A DNA stretch of 64,000 nt, from NCBI RefSeq assembly GCF_003046185.1, contig NZ_PZZL01000001.1, positions 620,001 to 684,000 of the forward strand. Reading direction: 5' to 3'. The DNA is from Phreatobacter oligotrophus. Its GTDB lineage: Bacteria; Pseudomonadota; Alphaproteobacteria; Rhizobiales; Phreatobacteraceae. Position numbers and translations under genes: made by a program. The notes beneath the pieces are model-generated. The model was not told the origin of the DNA and did not search any database. It was given only the letters and a program-made list of their open reading frames with translations. Positions 10,815 to 20,350 of the stretch are shown here, in pieces (the stretch's first letter is position 1; every line of letters starts with the position of its first letter).

Positions 10815-12143
10815 ATGGCATCGGCAGCGGAACAACTTGCAGCCAACCTGAATTTCGGGGCTTTCGGCAAGGCCGAGGATCTCAAGAAGCGGCTGTGGTT
10901 CACCCTCGGCGCGCTGCTGGTCTATCGCCTCGGTACCTATATCCCGCTGCCGGGAATCGATCCCGAGGCCCTGCGCCAGGTCTTCAACGCCAACCAGGGC
11001 GTGCTGGCCATGTTCAACGTCTTCGCCGGCGGCGCGGTCTCGCGCATGGCGATCTTCGCGTTGAACATCATGCCCTACATCTCCGCCTCCATCATCATCC
11101 AGCTGCTCACGGCCGTCGTGCCGGAGCTCGAGAAGCTGAAGAAGGAGGGCGAGCAGGGCCGCAAGCAGATCAACCAGTACACCCGCTACCTCACGGTGGT
11201 GCTGGCGCTGTTCCAGTCCTGGGGCATCGCCGTCGGCTTGCAGTCCTCGGGCTCGGTCGTCGCCAGTCCCGGCCTGTTCTTCATCATGTCGACGGTCATC
11301 ACGCTGACCGGCGGCACCATGTTCATGATGTGGCTGGGCGAGCAGATCACCCAGCGCGGCATCGGCAACGGCATCTCGCTCATCATCTTCGCCGGCATCG
11401 TCGCGGAGTTGCCGAGCGTGCTGGCCCAGGCCTTTGAACTCGGCCGCCAGGGCGTCATCTCGACGCCGCTGCTGCTCGGCCTCCTCGTGCTCATCGGCGT
11501 GACGATCGTCATCATCGTCTTCTGCGAGCGCGCCCAGCGCCGGCTGCTGATCCAGTATCCAAAGCGCCAGCAGGGCAACAAGGTGTTCGAGGGCAATTCC
11601 TCGCACCTGCCGCTCAAGATCAACACGGCCGGCGTCATCCCGCCGATCTTCGCCTCATCGCTGCTGCTGCTGCCGACGACGGCGCTGTCGTTCCAGACCA
11701 ATCCGTCGGAATGGCTGCGCCTCACCGCCCAGCTGCTCGGCCACGGCCAGCCGCTGTTCATGGCGCTCTATGCGCTGCTGATCATCTTCTTCTGCTTCTT
11801 CTACACGGCGATCGTGTTCAATCCGACCGAGACCGCCGACAATCTGCGCAAGTATGGCGGCTTCATCCCCGGCATCCGCCCGGGCGAGAAGACGGCGCAG
11901 TACATCGACTATGTCCTCACCCGCATCACCGTCCTCGGCGCTGCCTACATCACCCTGGTCTGCCTATTGCCCGAAATGCTGATTTCGCAGCTCGGTCAAA
12001 GCTTCTATCTGCTGGGAGGCACCTCGCTGCTGATCGTCGTCACCGTGACGCTCGACACGGTGGCCCAGGTGCAGGGGTATCTGTTGGCCCATCAGTATGA
12101 AGGGCTGATCAAGAAGTCGCAGCTCAGGGGGAAACGTCGATGA
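10815..12143 (+). CDS. secY: Preprotein translocase subunit SecY
   Basis: Central channel of the SecYEG translocon in the inner membrane. The product has 442 residues with the ten hydrophobic segments expected. It begins [35 protein letters not shown], the usual alphaproteobacterial N-terminus. The plug-region IPLPGIDP and the cytosolic loop bearing [16 protein letters not shown] are conserved. The C-terminus ends in a basic tail. It overlaps adk by ATGA and shares transcription with it, as in most alphaproteobacteria. Confidence 0.98.
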   Translation: MASAAEQLAANLNFGAFGKAEDLKKRLWFTLGALLVYRLGTYIPLPGIDPEALRQVFNANQGVLAMFNVFAGGAVSRMAIFALNIMPYISASIIIQLLTAVVPELEKLKKEGEQGRKQINQYTRYLTVVLALFQSWGIAVGLQSSGSVVASPGLFFIMSTVITLTGGTMFMMWLGEQITQRGIGNGISLIIFAGIVAELPSVLAQAFELGRQGVISTPLLLGLLVLIGVTIVIIVFCERAQRRLLIQYPKRQQGNKVFEGNSSHLPLKINTAGVIPPIFASSLLLLPTTALSFQTNPSEWLRLTAQLLGHGQPLFMALYALLIIFFCFFYTAIVFNPTETADNLRKYGGFIPGIRPGEKTAQYIDYVLTRITVLGAAYITLVCLLPEMLISQLGQSFYLLGGTSLLIVVTVTLDTVAQVQGYLLAHQYEGLIKKSQLRGKRR

Positions 12144-12721
12144 AGCTGATTCTGCTCGGGCCTCCCGGGGCGGGGAAGGGGACCCAGGCACAGCGGCTGG
12201 TGGAGCGTCACGGTCTCGTGCAGCTCTCCACCGGTGACATGCTCCGGGCCGCGGTGAAGGCCGGCACGCCCATCGGCCTGAAGGCCAAGGATGTCATGGC
12301 GCGCGGTGAGCTCGTCTCCGACGCCATCGTTGTCGGCATCATCGCCGACCGCATCGCCGAACCGGACTGCGCCAAGGGGTTCATCCTTGACGGTTTCCCG
12401 CGCACGGTGGCCCAGGCCGAAGCCCTCGACGCCATGCTGGCGGAGAAGGGCATGAAGCTGGACGGCGTCATCGAGCTGAAGGTGGACGAGGGGATCCTCG
12501 TCGGCCGCATCGAGAAGCGCGTTGCCGAGATGACCGCCCGCGGCGAGCCCGTGCGCGCCGACGACAATGCCGAGGCCCTCAAGAAGCGCCTCGACGCCTA
12601 TCGCGAGCAGACCGCTCCCGTCTCCGGCTATTACGCCTCCAAGGGCGCGCTGAAGACCGTGGACGGCATGGCGCCGATCGACGACGTGACCAAGGCCATC
12701 GCCGCCCATCTGGGCGTGTGA
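12140..12721 (+). CDS. adk: Adenylate kinase, short-LID type
   Basis: Interconverts ATP plus AMP with two ADP in the cytoplasm. The product has 193 residues. It shows the P-loop [10 protein letters not shown] at residues 7-16, the AMP-site motif [10 protein letters not shown], and [13 protein letters not shown]. Between RIEKRV and the C-terminal helices the LID is only a short loop, so this is the short form rather than the roughly 214-residue form with a full LID insertion. It is translationally coupled to secY. Confidence 0.97.
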   Translation: MKLILLGPPGAGKGTQAQRLVERHGLVQLSTGDMLRAAVKAGTPIGLKAKDVMARGELVSDAIVVGIIADRIAEPDCAKGFILDGFPRTVAQAEALDAMLAEKGMKLDGVIELKVDEGILVGRIEKRVAEMTARGEPVRADDNAEALKKRLDAYREQTAPVSGYYASKGALKTVDGMAPIDDVTKAIAAHLGV

Positions 12722-12743
12722 GGCGAATTCGGCCCTTTCGGGC

Positions 12744-12772
12744 TTGACGCAGGGACGAGGGCGGGCTATGCG
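12744..12772 (+). promoter_or_regulatory. Candidate promoter for rpsM-rpsK-rpoA-rplQ
   Basis: A TTGACG hexamer (12744-12749) and a TATGCG hexamer (12767-12772) are separated by 17 bases in the 201-base gap after adk. The spacing is ideal, while the -10 is only a moderate match. It would give the alpha operon its own start; read-through from secY-adk also remains possible. Confidence 0.45.
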
Positions 12773-12922
12773 GCCAACCTTCGTCCAAAAGACGGTTGAG
12801 CCGGTCCGTCTGCCGTGCAGGCGGGCCGCTCCGTTTCGAGGACATCCGTGCAGGGGCCGGCCTCCACCGGACGCACGGTTTCATCATCTCCCGCGGCGAC
12901 GCGGACCACATGGAGACGAGAC

Positions 12923-13291
12923 ATGGCTCGTATTGCGGGTGTCAATATCCCGACGAACAAGCGCGTAGTCATCGCGCTGCAGTACATTCACGGCATCGGA
13001 CCGAAGTTCGCCGCCGAGATCTGCGACAAGGTCAAGATCCCGGCCGAGCGCCGCGTGAACCAGCTGACCGACCAGGAAGTGCTCACCATCCGCGAGACCA
13101 TCGACCGTGACTACATGGTCGAGGGCGACCTGCGTCGCGAAGTCTCGATGAACATCAAGCGCCTCATGGACCTCGGCTGCTACCGCGGCCTGCGTCACCG
13201 CAAGGGCCTGCCGGTCCGCGGCCAGCGCACCCACACCAACGCCCGCACCCGCAAGGGTCCGGCGAAGCCGATCGCCGGCAAGAAGAAGTAA
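12923..13291 (+). CDS. rpsM: 30S ribosomal protein S13
   Basis: Small-subunit head protein contacting P-site tRNA and the large subunit, 122 residues. The start is the ATG of [14 protein letters not shown], preceded by GGAGACGAGAC; longer in-frame readings back to 12815 have no support. The conserved HIYG-equivalent segment [10 protein letters not shown] and the C-terminal basic block [17 protein letters not shown] are present. Confidence 0.97.
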   Translation: MARIAGVNIPTNKRVVIALQYIHGIGPKFAAEICDKVKIPAERRVNQLTDQEVLTIRETIDRDYMVEGDLRREVSMNIKRLMDLGCYRGLRHRKGLPVRGQRTHTNARTRKGPAKPIAGKKK

Positions 13292-13298
13292 TCCGGTC

Positions 13299-13319
13299 GG
13301 GGCGCGCCAGCCGCGCCCC
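13299..13319 (+). other. Hairpin between rpsM and rpsK
   Basis: GGGGCGCG (13299-13306) pairs with CGCGCCCC (13312-13319) around a CCAGC loop. There is no U-run. It is the same kind of GC-rich intercistronic stem as those after rplF and rplO. Confidence 0.4.
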
Positions 13320-13376
13320 TTGCCGTTTCCCGAGCGCCTGGCACCACGGGCGCGCCTGAAGGACAAGGACTAGAGA

Positions 13377-13766
13377 ATGGCCAAGGAAGCCACCCGCGTT
13401 CGCCGCCGTGAGCGCAAGAACATCGCCTCCGGCGTCTGCCACGTGAACGCGTCGTTCAACAACACGATGATCACCATCACAGACGCGCAGGGCAACACCA
13501 TTGCCTGGTCGTCGGCCGGCACCATGGGCTTCAAGGGTTCGCGCAAGTCGACCCCGTACGCCGCCCAGGTCGCTGCCGAGGACGCTGCCCGCAAGGCCGC
13601 CGAGCACGGCATGCGCATGGTCGAGGTCGAGGTGTCGGGTCCCGGTTCGGGCCGTGAGTCGGCGCTGCGCGCCCTCCAGGCCGCCGGCTTCACCGTCACC
13701 TCCATCCGCGACGTGACGCCGATCCCGCACAACGGCTGCCGCCCGCGCAAGCGTCGTCGCGTCTGA
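13377..13766 (+). CDS. rpsK: 30S ribosomal protein S11
   Basis: Platform protein contacting mRNA and tRNA in the E site, 129 residues. It contains [19 protein letters not shown] and [14 protein letters not shown], and ends with the conserved [11 protein letters not shown] tail. It is followed by a 140-base spacer with a short CTCGCT/AGCGAG hairpin before rpoA. Confidence 0.98.
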   Translation: MAKEATRVRRRERKNIASGVCHVNASFNNTMITITDAQGNTIAWSSAGTMGFKGSRKSTPYAAQVAAEDAARKAAEHGMRMVEVEVSGPGSGRESALRALQAAGFTVTSIRDVTPIPHNGCRPRKRRRV

Positions 13767-13906
13767 GTTTCATTGTTTCTCGCAATCGCGGGCCGGCCTG
13801 TGGCGGCTCGCGGTTTTCCGCCTCTCGCTGCAAAGCGAGGGACACCGGCCGTCAGGGTCCTGCAGGGGACGAGACAGCGGCCAGATTTGAGCGAAGGTAA
13901 CACACC

Positions 13907-14923
13907 GTGATCCAGAAGAACTGGCAGGAACTGATCAAGCCGGAGAAGCTGAACATCGTCCCCGGCGATGACCCGAAGCGTTTCGCGACCGCGACCGCCG
14001 AGCCGCTGGAGCGTGGCTTCGGCGTGACGCTCGGTAACGCCCTGCGCCGCATCCTCCTGTCCTCGCTCCAGGGCGCCGCCGTCTCGGCCGTCCAGATCGA
14101 TGGCGTGCTGCACGAGTTCTCGTCGATCCCTGGCGTGCGTGAGGACGTCACCGACATCGTCCTGAACATCAAGGACATCTCGATCAAGATGCAGGGCGAC
14201 GGTCCGAAGCGCATGGTCGTGCGCAAGGAAGGCCCGGGCGTGGTCACCGCTGGCGACATCCAGACGGTCGGCGACGTCACCGTGCTGAACCCCGAGCTGG
14301 TGATCTGCACCCTCGACGAGGGCGCCTCGATCCGCATGGAGTTCACCGTCAACACCGGCAAGGGCTACGTCCCGGCCGAGAAGAACCGCGCCGAGGACGC
14401 GCCGATCGGTCTCATCCCGGTCGACAGCCTCTACTCGCCGGTCAAGAAGGTCTCCTACCAGGTCTCGCCGACCCGCGAGGGCCAGGTGCTCGACTACGAC
14501 AAGCTGACCCTGACGGTGGAGACCAACGGTTCGGTCTCGCCCGAGGACGCGATCGCCTATGCGGCCCGCATCCTCCAGGACCAGCTCGAGATCTTCGTGA
14601 ACTTCGAGGAGCCGCGGAAGGAAGTCGTCCAGGAGTCGATCCCGGATCTGGCCTTCAACCCGGCGCTGCTGAAGAAGGTCGACGAGCTCGAGCTCTCGGT
14701 CCGCTCGGCGAACTGCCTGAAGAACGACAACATCGTCTACATCGGCGACCTGATCCAGAAGACGGAGGCGGAGATGCTCCGCACGCCGAACTTCGGCCGC
14801 AAGTCGCTCAACGAGATCAAGGAAGTGCTTGCCCAGATGGGCCTCCACCTCGGCATGGAGGTTACGGGCTGGCCGCCGGAGAATATCGAAGAGCTCGCCA
14901 AGCGCTTCGAGGACCACTACTGA
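13907..14923 (+). CDS. rpoA: RNA polymerase subunit alpha
   Basis: Scaffold subunit of RNA polymerase, 338 residues. It begins at a GTG ([15 protein letters not shown]) preceded by CGAAGGTAACACACC. The N-terminal dimerisation domain includes [17 protein letters not shown]. The C-terminal domain has the helix-hairpin-helix segment [19 protein letters not shown] and [12 protein letters not shown], which bind the UP element and activators. It lies in the alpha operon between rpsK and rplQ, its conventional place. Confidence 0.98.
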   Translation: MIQKNWQELIKPEKLNIVPGDDPKRFATATAEPLERGFGVTLGNALRRILLSSLQGAAVSAVQIDGVLHEFSSIPGVREDVTDIVLNIKDISIKMQGDGPKRMVVRKEGPGVVTAGDIQTVGDVTVLNPELVICTLDEGASIRMEFTVNTGKGYVPAEKNRAEDAPIGLIPVDSLYSPVKKVSYQVSPTREGQVLDYDKLTLTVETNGSVSPEDAIAYAARILQDQLEIFVNFEEPRKEVVQESIPDLAFNPALLKKVDELELSVRSANCLKNDNIVYIGDLIQKTEAEMLRTPNFGRKSLNEIKEVLAQMGLHLGMEVTGWPPENIEELAKRFEDHY

Positions 14924-14974
14924 GTTTTCATCCTCGCCGACCGTGAGGTCCGCGAGCCACCGGAGGACAAGGCG

Positions 14975-15391
14975 ATGCGTCACGGCAAAGCCCACCGCAA
15001 GTTCAACCGCACGGCCGAGCATCGTCAGGCGATGTTCGCCAACATGTGCGCCGCTCTCATCAAGCATGAGCAGATCGTCACCACCCTGCCGAAGGCGAAG
15101 GACCTGCGTCCGATCGTCGAGAAGCTGGTGACGCTCGGCAAGCGCGGCGACCTGCACGCCCGCCGCCAGGCCGTGTCGCAGATCCGCGACATCGCCATGG
15201 TCAAGAAGCTGTTCGAGGTCCTCGGGCCCCGCTACCAGGCGCGCCAGGGTGGCTACACCCGCGTCCTGAAGGCCGGCTTCCGCTATGGCGACAATGCGCC
15301 GATCGCGGTCATCGAGTTCGTCGATCGCGACGTCGACGCCAAGGGCAAGGACTCCGGTCCGGTCCAGGCGAAGACCGCCGAGGCGGCCTGA
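14975..15391 (+). CDS. rplQ: 50S ribosomal protein L17
   Basis: Large-subunit protein near the tunnel exit, 138 residues. It begins [21 protein letters not shown], a very conserved N-terminus. The core ends at the [15 protein letters not shown] region, and a short Ala-rich tail follows. It is the last gene of the ribosomal supercluster, and an intrinsic terminator follows 44 bases downstream. Confidence 0.97.
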   Translation: MRHGKAHRKFNRTAEHRQAMFANMCAALIKHEQIVTTLPKAKDLRPIVEKLVTLGKRGDLHARRQAVSQIRDIAMVKKLFEVLGPRYQARQGGYTRVLKAGFRYGDNAPIAVIEFVDRDVDAKGKDSGPVQAKTAEAA

Positions 15392-15435
15392 TCCACGAGA
15401 AGTCGGGGCGGTCCTCCGGGACCAGCCCTTTGCAG

Positions 15436-15459
15436 GGGCGGCCGTCAGGTCGCCCTTTT
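15436..15459 (+). terminator. Intrinsic terminator after rplQ
   Basis: GGGCGGCC (15436-15443) pairs with GGTCGCCC (15448-15455), eight pairs with one G-U, around a GTCA loop, and TTTT follows at 15456-15459. It closes the tuf-to-rplQ cluster, and the next gene is convergent. Confidence 0.8.
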
Positions 15460-15469
15460 GCTTTGCGCG

Positions 15470-16657
15470 TCAGCCGGGAGGCGGCGCCATGCGGGCCGTG
15501 ACGAGTTCGGTTGCGAGCCCCGCCGCGATGATGGTCCCCGCCAGCGCGAAGACCAGCGCGTGGCTGCCCGTGGCGGCCAGCAGGGCGGTGAAACCGTAGG
15601 CTGCGCCTGCCTGGATGACGGCGAAGGCGACGGTCTGCAGCGCCCAGGCCGCCGTGTGCGCTTCCGGCCCGACGATCTCGCGGGTCCGCCCGGAGGTGGA
15701 TGATCCCAAGCCGATCATCAATCCGCCCGCCATCATCGCCGACAGCGTCAGCAGCACGAGATTGTGGGTGAGCGCGGGAAGCGCCGCGCCGATCGCCATC
15801 AGCGCCACGATGATCCGAAGCACCGGCCCATAGCCGAAGCGGTCGGCGGCGACGCCCGCGACCATCGGTGCGAGAACGGCCGTGATGCCGGCCGCGACCC
15901 AGATCCAGCCGCCGATGGCGAGGCCGAAGCCGAGATCGCGGGCGACGTGGTCGACGAAGAACAGCGTGTGCGGCACATAGCCTGCCGCCGCCCCGCCATA
16001 GGCTGCGGCGAGGCCGAGGAAGGCCGGTGCGCGCCGCCAGGCCGGGGAGGGCGCGCCGCGCTCCGCCGCCACCGGCGGGGCCGAGCGGGGCAGCAGCGCC
16101 ATCATCACGACGCTCGCCACCGCCAGCGCCGTCGCCAGCGCCAGCCAGGCGGCCGCCGGTCCCGAGGCCGCAAAGGCCGGCACGGCGGTTCCCGACAGCA
16201 CGAAGCCCGTGCCGACGCCCGCAAAGGCGAGGCCGTTGGCCCGCCCCCGGTGCGAGGGTGCCACGACATTCGCCACCACCGGCGGGATGACGATCATCAG
16301 GATGCCGCCGGTCGAGCCGGACAGCGCCCGCAGGGCGATGAAGGCGGGGGCGGGCAGGGGCACGGCTGAGGCTGCGAAGGCGAAGACGGCGAGCGCCGCG
16401 GCGAGGGCAATGGCCGGCCGGACGCCCATCAGACGCGCGCTGGCGAGCGCCGTGCTGGCGCCGACGATGTAGCCGGCGAGGTTGAAGGCGCCGGCAAGGT
16501 GCAGCGTCGTCGGCGTCGCCCAGCCGGCCTCGACCATGGCCGGAATCAGCGGAGGATAGCCGAAGCGGCCCATGCCGACGCCGATGAGCAGGCCGCAATA
16601 GCCGGCGAGGATGGGACCGAAGAAGCCCTGCCAGCGCCCCAGCGGCGATGCGCTCAC
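15470..16657 (-). CDS. MFS transporter, YbfB/YjiJ-like
   Basis: Inner-membrane secondary transporter, 395 residues with about twelve hydrophobic segments. The N-terminal GVGMGRFGYPPLIPAM and the GLAFAGVGTGFVLSG stretch match the YbfB/YjiJ-type MFS group; the substrate is unknown. The GTG start overlaps the TGA of the upstream gene (GTGA at 16657-16654), so it is translationally coupled to the deaminase-like protein. That pairing suggests it carries a substrate or product of that enzyme, which is inference only. Confidence 0.8.
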   Translation of the reverse strand: MSASPLGRWQGFFGPILAGYCGLLIGVGMGRFGYPPLIPAMVEAGWATPTTLHLAGAFNLAGYIVGASTALASARLMGVRPAIALAAALAVFAFAASAVPLPAPAFIALRALSGSTGGILMIVIPPVVANVVAPSHRGRANGLAFAGVGTGFVLSGTAVPAFAASGPAAAWLALATALAVASVVMMALLPRSAPPVAAERGAPSPAWRRAPAFLGLAAAYGGAAAGYVPHTLFFVDHVARDLGFGLAIGGWIWVAAGITAVLAPMVAGVAADRFGYGPVLRIIVALMAIGAALPALTHNLVLLTLSAMMAGGLMIGLGSSTSGRTREIVGPEAHTAAWALQTVAFAVIQAGAAYGFTALLAATGSHALVFALAGTIIAAGLATELVTARMAPPPG

Positions 16658-17418
16658 AGGCTGCGCTCGACCGCGACGCTACGGCAATCCATCTCGTAGT
16701 CGAGGCCGATCACCGGCGGGCGGTTGTAGTGCCAGGTGATGCCGGCCCGCGCCGCGCCGCGCCGGACGATCTCGTCGGCGAGGAAGGGATGGATGTCGTG
16801 CACGCAATAGACCTGCGCCGCCGTCGTGTCCGCCCAGCCATGGCCGAAGGCCGCCATGCGCTTCTCCATCTGCTCAAGGACGAAGACGCCCTTCTCGCGC
16901 AGGCCTACGGGACTGGTGTCGTTGAGCCGGACGATCCGCTCGGCATAGGCGCCGGCGCCCTCGCGCGCCTCGCCGGAGCCGGCGATGACGAATTGCGGCG
17001 CCCCGCCTGCATCGCCCTCGGCGACGTAGCAGAAGGCGTGGAAGGAGGGCTCCGGCGGTCCGCCGATCTCCGGGCAGACATTGGAGCGCGCCACCGGATT
17101 GGCCTTGGTCTCGGCGTTGTAGATGCCCCAGGCCGCCAGCGTGCCGACATAGACCTCGTTGAAGGCCTTGAAGCCGGCATCGTCGAAGGGCGCGGGAGAG
17201 CGCAGCTCGCAGGCGCAGAAGGCGGTGAGCGGGCGTCCCTGGCCCTGGATCAGCGCGGCGATCCGCTCGAAGCCCTGTTTCAGCGGCACCGGCTTGCGGA
17301 ACATCACCCGCTCGATGTGATAGCCGGGCATCGCCGCGGCGCCCGATGAATACTGGAACACGCTGGGGACGTAGCGGTAATTGCCGGGTGCGAAGTCGAT
17401 CGTCGGGCTGGCGGCCAT
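16654..17418 (-). CDS. 2-amino-5-chloromuconate deaminase-like (CnbZ-type) protein
   Basis: Cytoplasmic protein of 254 residues with no signal peptide. The start ATG at 17418 follows AGGACACGCCC; a longer frame to 17490 lacks support. Recognisable blocks are NYRYVPSVFQYSSG, TAFCACELRSPAPF, ARSNVCPEI and VYCVHDIHPFLADEI. From memory of the family these resemble proteins named 2-amino-5-chloromuconate deaminase, which remove ammonia from aminomuconate-type ring-cleavage products. I cannot verify this by alignment. No other aromatic-degradation genes are nearby, so the natural substrate may differ. It is coupled to the following MFS gene. Confidence 0.6.
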   Translation of the reverse strand: MAASPTIDFAPGNYRYVPSVFQYSSGAAAMPGYHIERVMFRKPVPLKQGFERIAALIQGQGRPLTAFCACELRSPAPFDDAGFKAFNEVYVGTLAAWGIYNAETKANPVARSNVCPEIGGPPEPSFHAFCYVAEGDAGGAPQFVIAGSGEAREGAGAYAERIVRLNDTSPVGLREKGVFVLEQMEKRMAAFGHGWADTTAAQVYCVHDIHPFLADEIVRRGAARAGITWHYNRPPVIGLDYEMDCRSVAVERSL

Positions 17419-17507
17419 GGGCGTGTCCTCGGGGGTGTTTTGACGGAGCGTCACTGCTCCCCCCGGTCCGGTCAACCGCCGTGGACGCATCGGGCGCCTG
17501 CCTTCCC

Positions 17508-17536
17508 TTCCGGGCTCGCGGGGGCACGACTATATT
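17508..17536 (+). promoter_or_regulatory. Candidate promoter of the DegP-type gene, implying a leaderless mRNA
   Basis: TTCCGG (17508-17513) and TATATT (17531-17536) are 17 bases apart. The -10 ends six bases before the ATG at 17543, so transcription would begin at or next to the start codon. No ribosome-binding sequence is present between them. Confidence 0.45.
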
Positions 17537-17542
17537 GCCGCC

Positions 17543-18967
17543 ATGACCAGACTCACCGTCCTCGCCACCGCCGCCGCCCTCGCGCTCGTCTCCGCCGCTC
17601 CTGCCGTGGCCCAGGCGCCACGCCAGGCGCCCGCCACCCGTGCGGAGGTGCAACTCTCCTTCGCCCCCGTGGTGCGGCGCGCCGCGCCCGCGGTCGTGAA
17701 CGTCTATGGCTCGCGCGTCGAGCAGGTGCAGGCCCATCCCTTCTTCGACGACCCGATCTTCCGCCGCTTCTTCGGTGACCGGGGCGGGCAGGGCCGTCAG
17801 GGCGGGCCGCAGCGCGCCGAGGTCGCCCGGTCCCTCGGCTCGGGCGTCATCGTCGAGCGCTCCGGCCTCGTCATCACCAACAACCACGTCGTGGAGAACA
17901 TGACGGAGGTGAAGGTGGCGCTCGCCGACCGGCGCGAGTTCGAGGTGGACATCGTGCTGCGCGACCCGCGCACCGACCTCGCCGTGCTCCGGCTGAAATC
18001 GCCGCCCTCCGACCTCGCGACCATCGAGATCGGCGATTCCGACGCCCTCGAGGTCGGTGATCTCGTGCTCGCCATCGGCAATCCCTTCGGCGTCGGCCAG
18101 ACCGTGACCCAGGGCATCGTCTCGGCGCTCGCCCGCACGCAGGTCGGCGTCGCCGACTACCAGTCCTTCGTCCAGACCGACGCGGCCATCAATCCCGGCA
18201 ATTCCGGCGGCGCGCTGGTCGACATGAGCGGCCGCCTCATCGGCGTGAACACCGCCATCTTCTCGCGCTCCGGCGGCAGCCACGGCATCGGCTTCGCCAT
18301 TCCGACCGCGCTCGTCCGCCTCGTCGTCGAATCGGCCAAGGCCGGCAGCCAGACCGTGCGCCGTCCCTGGTTCGGCGGCCGCCTGCAGAATGTCACCGCC
18401 GATGTCGCGGAGAGCCTGCGCCTCGCGCGCCCGACGGGCGCGCTCGTCGTCTCGGTCGTCCCCAACTCGCCCGCCGCCCGCGCTGGCCTTCGCGCCGGCG
18501 ACCTCATCACCGCCGTCGACAACCAGGCGGTCGAGGACCCCGACGGCTTCGGCTACCGCTTCGGCGTGAAGCCCATCGGCGGCATGGCGAGCATCGCGGT
18601 GACCCGCAACGGCCGCGCGCTGGTCGTTCCGGTGGCCCTTGAGCCGGCGCCGCCCGGCGGCCAGGACGCCATCACCATCACCGGCCCGTCGCCCTTCGCT
18701 GGCGCCCGTGTCGCGACGCTGGCCCCGGGCATGGCGGACGAGCTGCGCGTCAGCCATCGCAGCGACGGCGTCGTCGTGATGGCGGTGGAGCCCAATTCCG
18801 CCGCGGCGCAGGTCGGCCTGCAGCCGGGCGACGTGGTGGTCGGCGTCAATGGCCGCGAGATCGCCAAGCCCGACGACCTGCGGGAGGTGACGGCCCAGCG
18901 TTCGCGGCTCTGGCGCTTCCAGATCGACCGCGGCGGCCAGATCATCTCGTCCATGCTGGGCGGCTGA
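17543..18967 (+). CDS. DegP/DegQ-type periplasmic serine protease (Do family)
   Basis: Periplasmic HtrA-family protease, 474 residues. A signal peptide covers about residues 1-24 (ends VAQA). The chymotrypsin-like domain carries the triad His115 (in TNNHVVE), Asp145 (in RTDLAVL) and Ser221 (in PGNSGGAL). Two PDZ domains follow, roughly 275-370 and 385-470, each with the GLRAGDLI or GLQPGDVV type carboxylate-binding segment. The LA loop after PFFDDPIFRRFFGD is short. The stop is two bases before the rarA GTG, so the two are probably co-transcribed. Which Do paralogue it is cannot be told from sequence alone. Confidence 0.93.
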   Translation: MTRLTVLATAAALALVSAAPAVAQAPRQAPATRAEVQLSFAPVVRRAAPAVVNVYGSRVEQVQAHPFFDDPIFRRFFGDRGGQGRQGGPQRAEVARSLGSGVIVERSGLVITNNHVVENMTEVKVALADRREFEVDIVLRDPRTDLAVLRLKSPPSDLATIEIGDSDALEVGDLVLAIGNPFGVGQTVTQGIVSALARTQVGVADYQSFVQTDAAINPGNSGGALVDMSGRLIGVNTAIFSRSGGSHGIGFAIPTALVRLVVESAKAGSQTVRRPWFGGRLQNVTADVAESLRLARPTGALVVSVVPNSPAARAGLRAGDLITAVDNQAVEDPDGFGYRFGVKPIGGMASIAVTRNGRALVVPVALEPAPPGGQDAITITGPSPFAGARVATLAPGMADELRVSHRSDGVVVMAVEPNSAAAQVGLQPGDVVVGVNGREIAKPDDLREVTAQRSRLWRFQIDRGGQIISSMLGG

Positions 18968-18969
18968 GG

Positions 18970-20274
18970 GTGGACCTCTTCGAGGCCGCGGGCCCCGACC
19001 CCAAGGCGCCGCGGCCGCTCGCCGACCGGCTGCGCCCGCAGACCCTGGCGGATGTCGCCGGACAGGAGCACCTGACCGGCCCTGACGGGGCGCTGACGCG
19101 GCTCCTGCGCTCGCGCTCCCTCGGCTCGCTGATCTTCTGGGGCCCGCCGGGCACGGGCAAGACCACGGTGGCGCGCCTCCTCGCGGGCGAAACGGACCTC
19201 GCCTTCGACCAGATCTCGGCGATCTTCACCGGCGTCGCCGACCTCAAGAAGGTCTTCGAGCAGGCGCGATCCCGCCGCATGCAGGGCCGCGGCACGCTGC
19301 TCTTCGTCGACGAAATCCACCGCTTCAACCGCTCGCAGCAGGACGCCTTCCTGCCCGTGGTCGAGGACGGCACGGTGACGCTCGTCGGCGCCACCACGGA
19401 GAACCCGTCCTTCGAGCTCAACGCCGCGCTCCTGTCGCGGGCGCGCGTCCTCACCTTCCGCGCCCTCGACGACGAGGCGCTGGAAAAGCTGCTCGCCCGT
19501 GCCGAGGCGCTGGAGGACAAGCCGCTGCCGCTCGACGGGCAAGCCCGCCTCGCGCTGGTGCGCATGGCCGATGGCGACGGCCGCGCCATCCTGACTCTCG
19601 CCGAGGAGGTCTGGCGCGCGGCAGGGGAGGGCGAGGTCTTCGATACGGCGGGCCTCTCCGCCGTCGTCCAGCGCCGCGCGCCGATCTACGACAAGGCGCA
19701 GGAGGGCCACTACAACCTCATTTCCGCCCTCCACAAGACCGTGCGCGGCTCGGATCCGGACGCAGCGCTCTACTATCTCGCGCGGATGCTCGATGCCGGC
19801 GAGGACCCGCTCTTCATCGCCCGCCGCGTCGTCCGCATGGCGGTGGAGGATATCGGCCTCGCCGATCCGCAGGCCCTCGTCGTCGCCAACGCGGCGAAGG
19901 ACGCCTACGATTTCCTCGGCACGCCCGAGGGCGAACTCGCCCTGGCCAATGCCGTGATTTATGTCGCGACCGCGCCGAAGTCGAACGCTGCCTATACCGC
20001 CTGGAAGGCCGCCCAGGCGCTGGCCAAGGAGCGCGGCAGCGTCATGCCGCCGAAGACCATCCTCAATGCCCCGACCAAGCTGATGAAGTCGGAAGGCTAT
20101 GGCGAGGGCTATCGCTACGACCACGACGAGCCCGACGCCTTTTCCGGCCAGGACTACTGGCCCGAGGCCATTGGCCGGCAGTCGCTCTACCGGCCGGTCG
20201 AGCGCGGCTTCGAGCGCGAGATCGGCAAGCGCATGGAGTGGTGGGCGAAACTTCGACGCGAGCGTATGCGGTGA
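18970..20274 (+). CDS. rarA: Replication-associated recombination AAA+ ATPase RarA (MgsA)
   Basis: Clamp-loader-like ATPase acting at stalled replication forks, 434 residues. It shows Walker A GPPGTGKTT at residues 58-66, Walker B LLFVDEIHRFN, sensor 1 GATTENPSFE, and the C-terminal tetramerisation region with YYLARMLDAGEDP and the APTKLMK segment. It starts with GTG after the DegP-type gene. In relatives rarA is commonly followed by crcB and an RluA-family gene; here an unrelated gene separates them. Confidence 0.95.
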   Translation: MDLFEAAGPDPKAPRPLADRLRPQTLADVAGQEHLTGPDGALTRLLRSRSLGSLIFWGPPGTGKTTVARLLAGETDLAFDQISAIFTGVADLKKVFEQARSRRMQGRGTLLFVDEIHRFNRSQQDAFLPVVEDGTVTLVGATTENPSFELNAALLSRARVLTFRALDDEALEKLLARAEALEDKPLPLDGQARLALVRMADGDGRAILTLAEEVWRAAGEGEVFDTAGLSAVVQRRAPIYDKAQEGHYNLISALHKTVRGSDPDAALYYLARMLDAGEDPLFIARRVVRMAVEDIGLADPQALVVANAAKDAYDFLGTPEGELALANAVIYVATAPKSNAAYTAWKAAQALAKERGSVMPPKTILNAPTKLMKSEGYGEGYRYDHDEPDAFSGQDYWPEAIGRQSLYRPVERGFEREIGKRMEWWAKLRRERMR

Positions 20275-20350
20275 ATTCAATTAACGCGGGAAAACCCGAT
20301 TGCGCGGCTTCGCGGCCTAGTGCTTCATGGGCGCATAAGGGGCGCGCGCC

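Noticed and set aside
12722-12922. Missing rpmJ (L36) between secY-adk and rpsM
   Set aside because: In alphaproteobacteria rpmJ is commonly located elsewhere; its absence here is normal, not a deletion.
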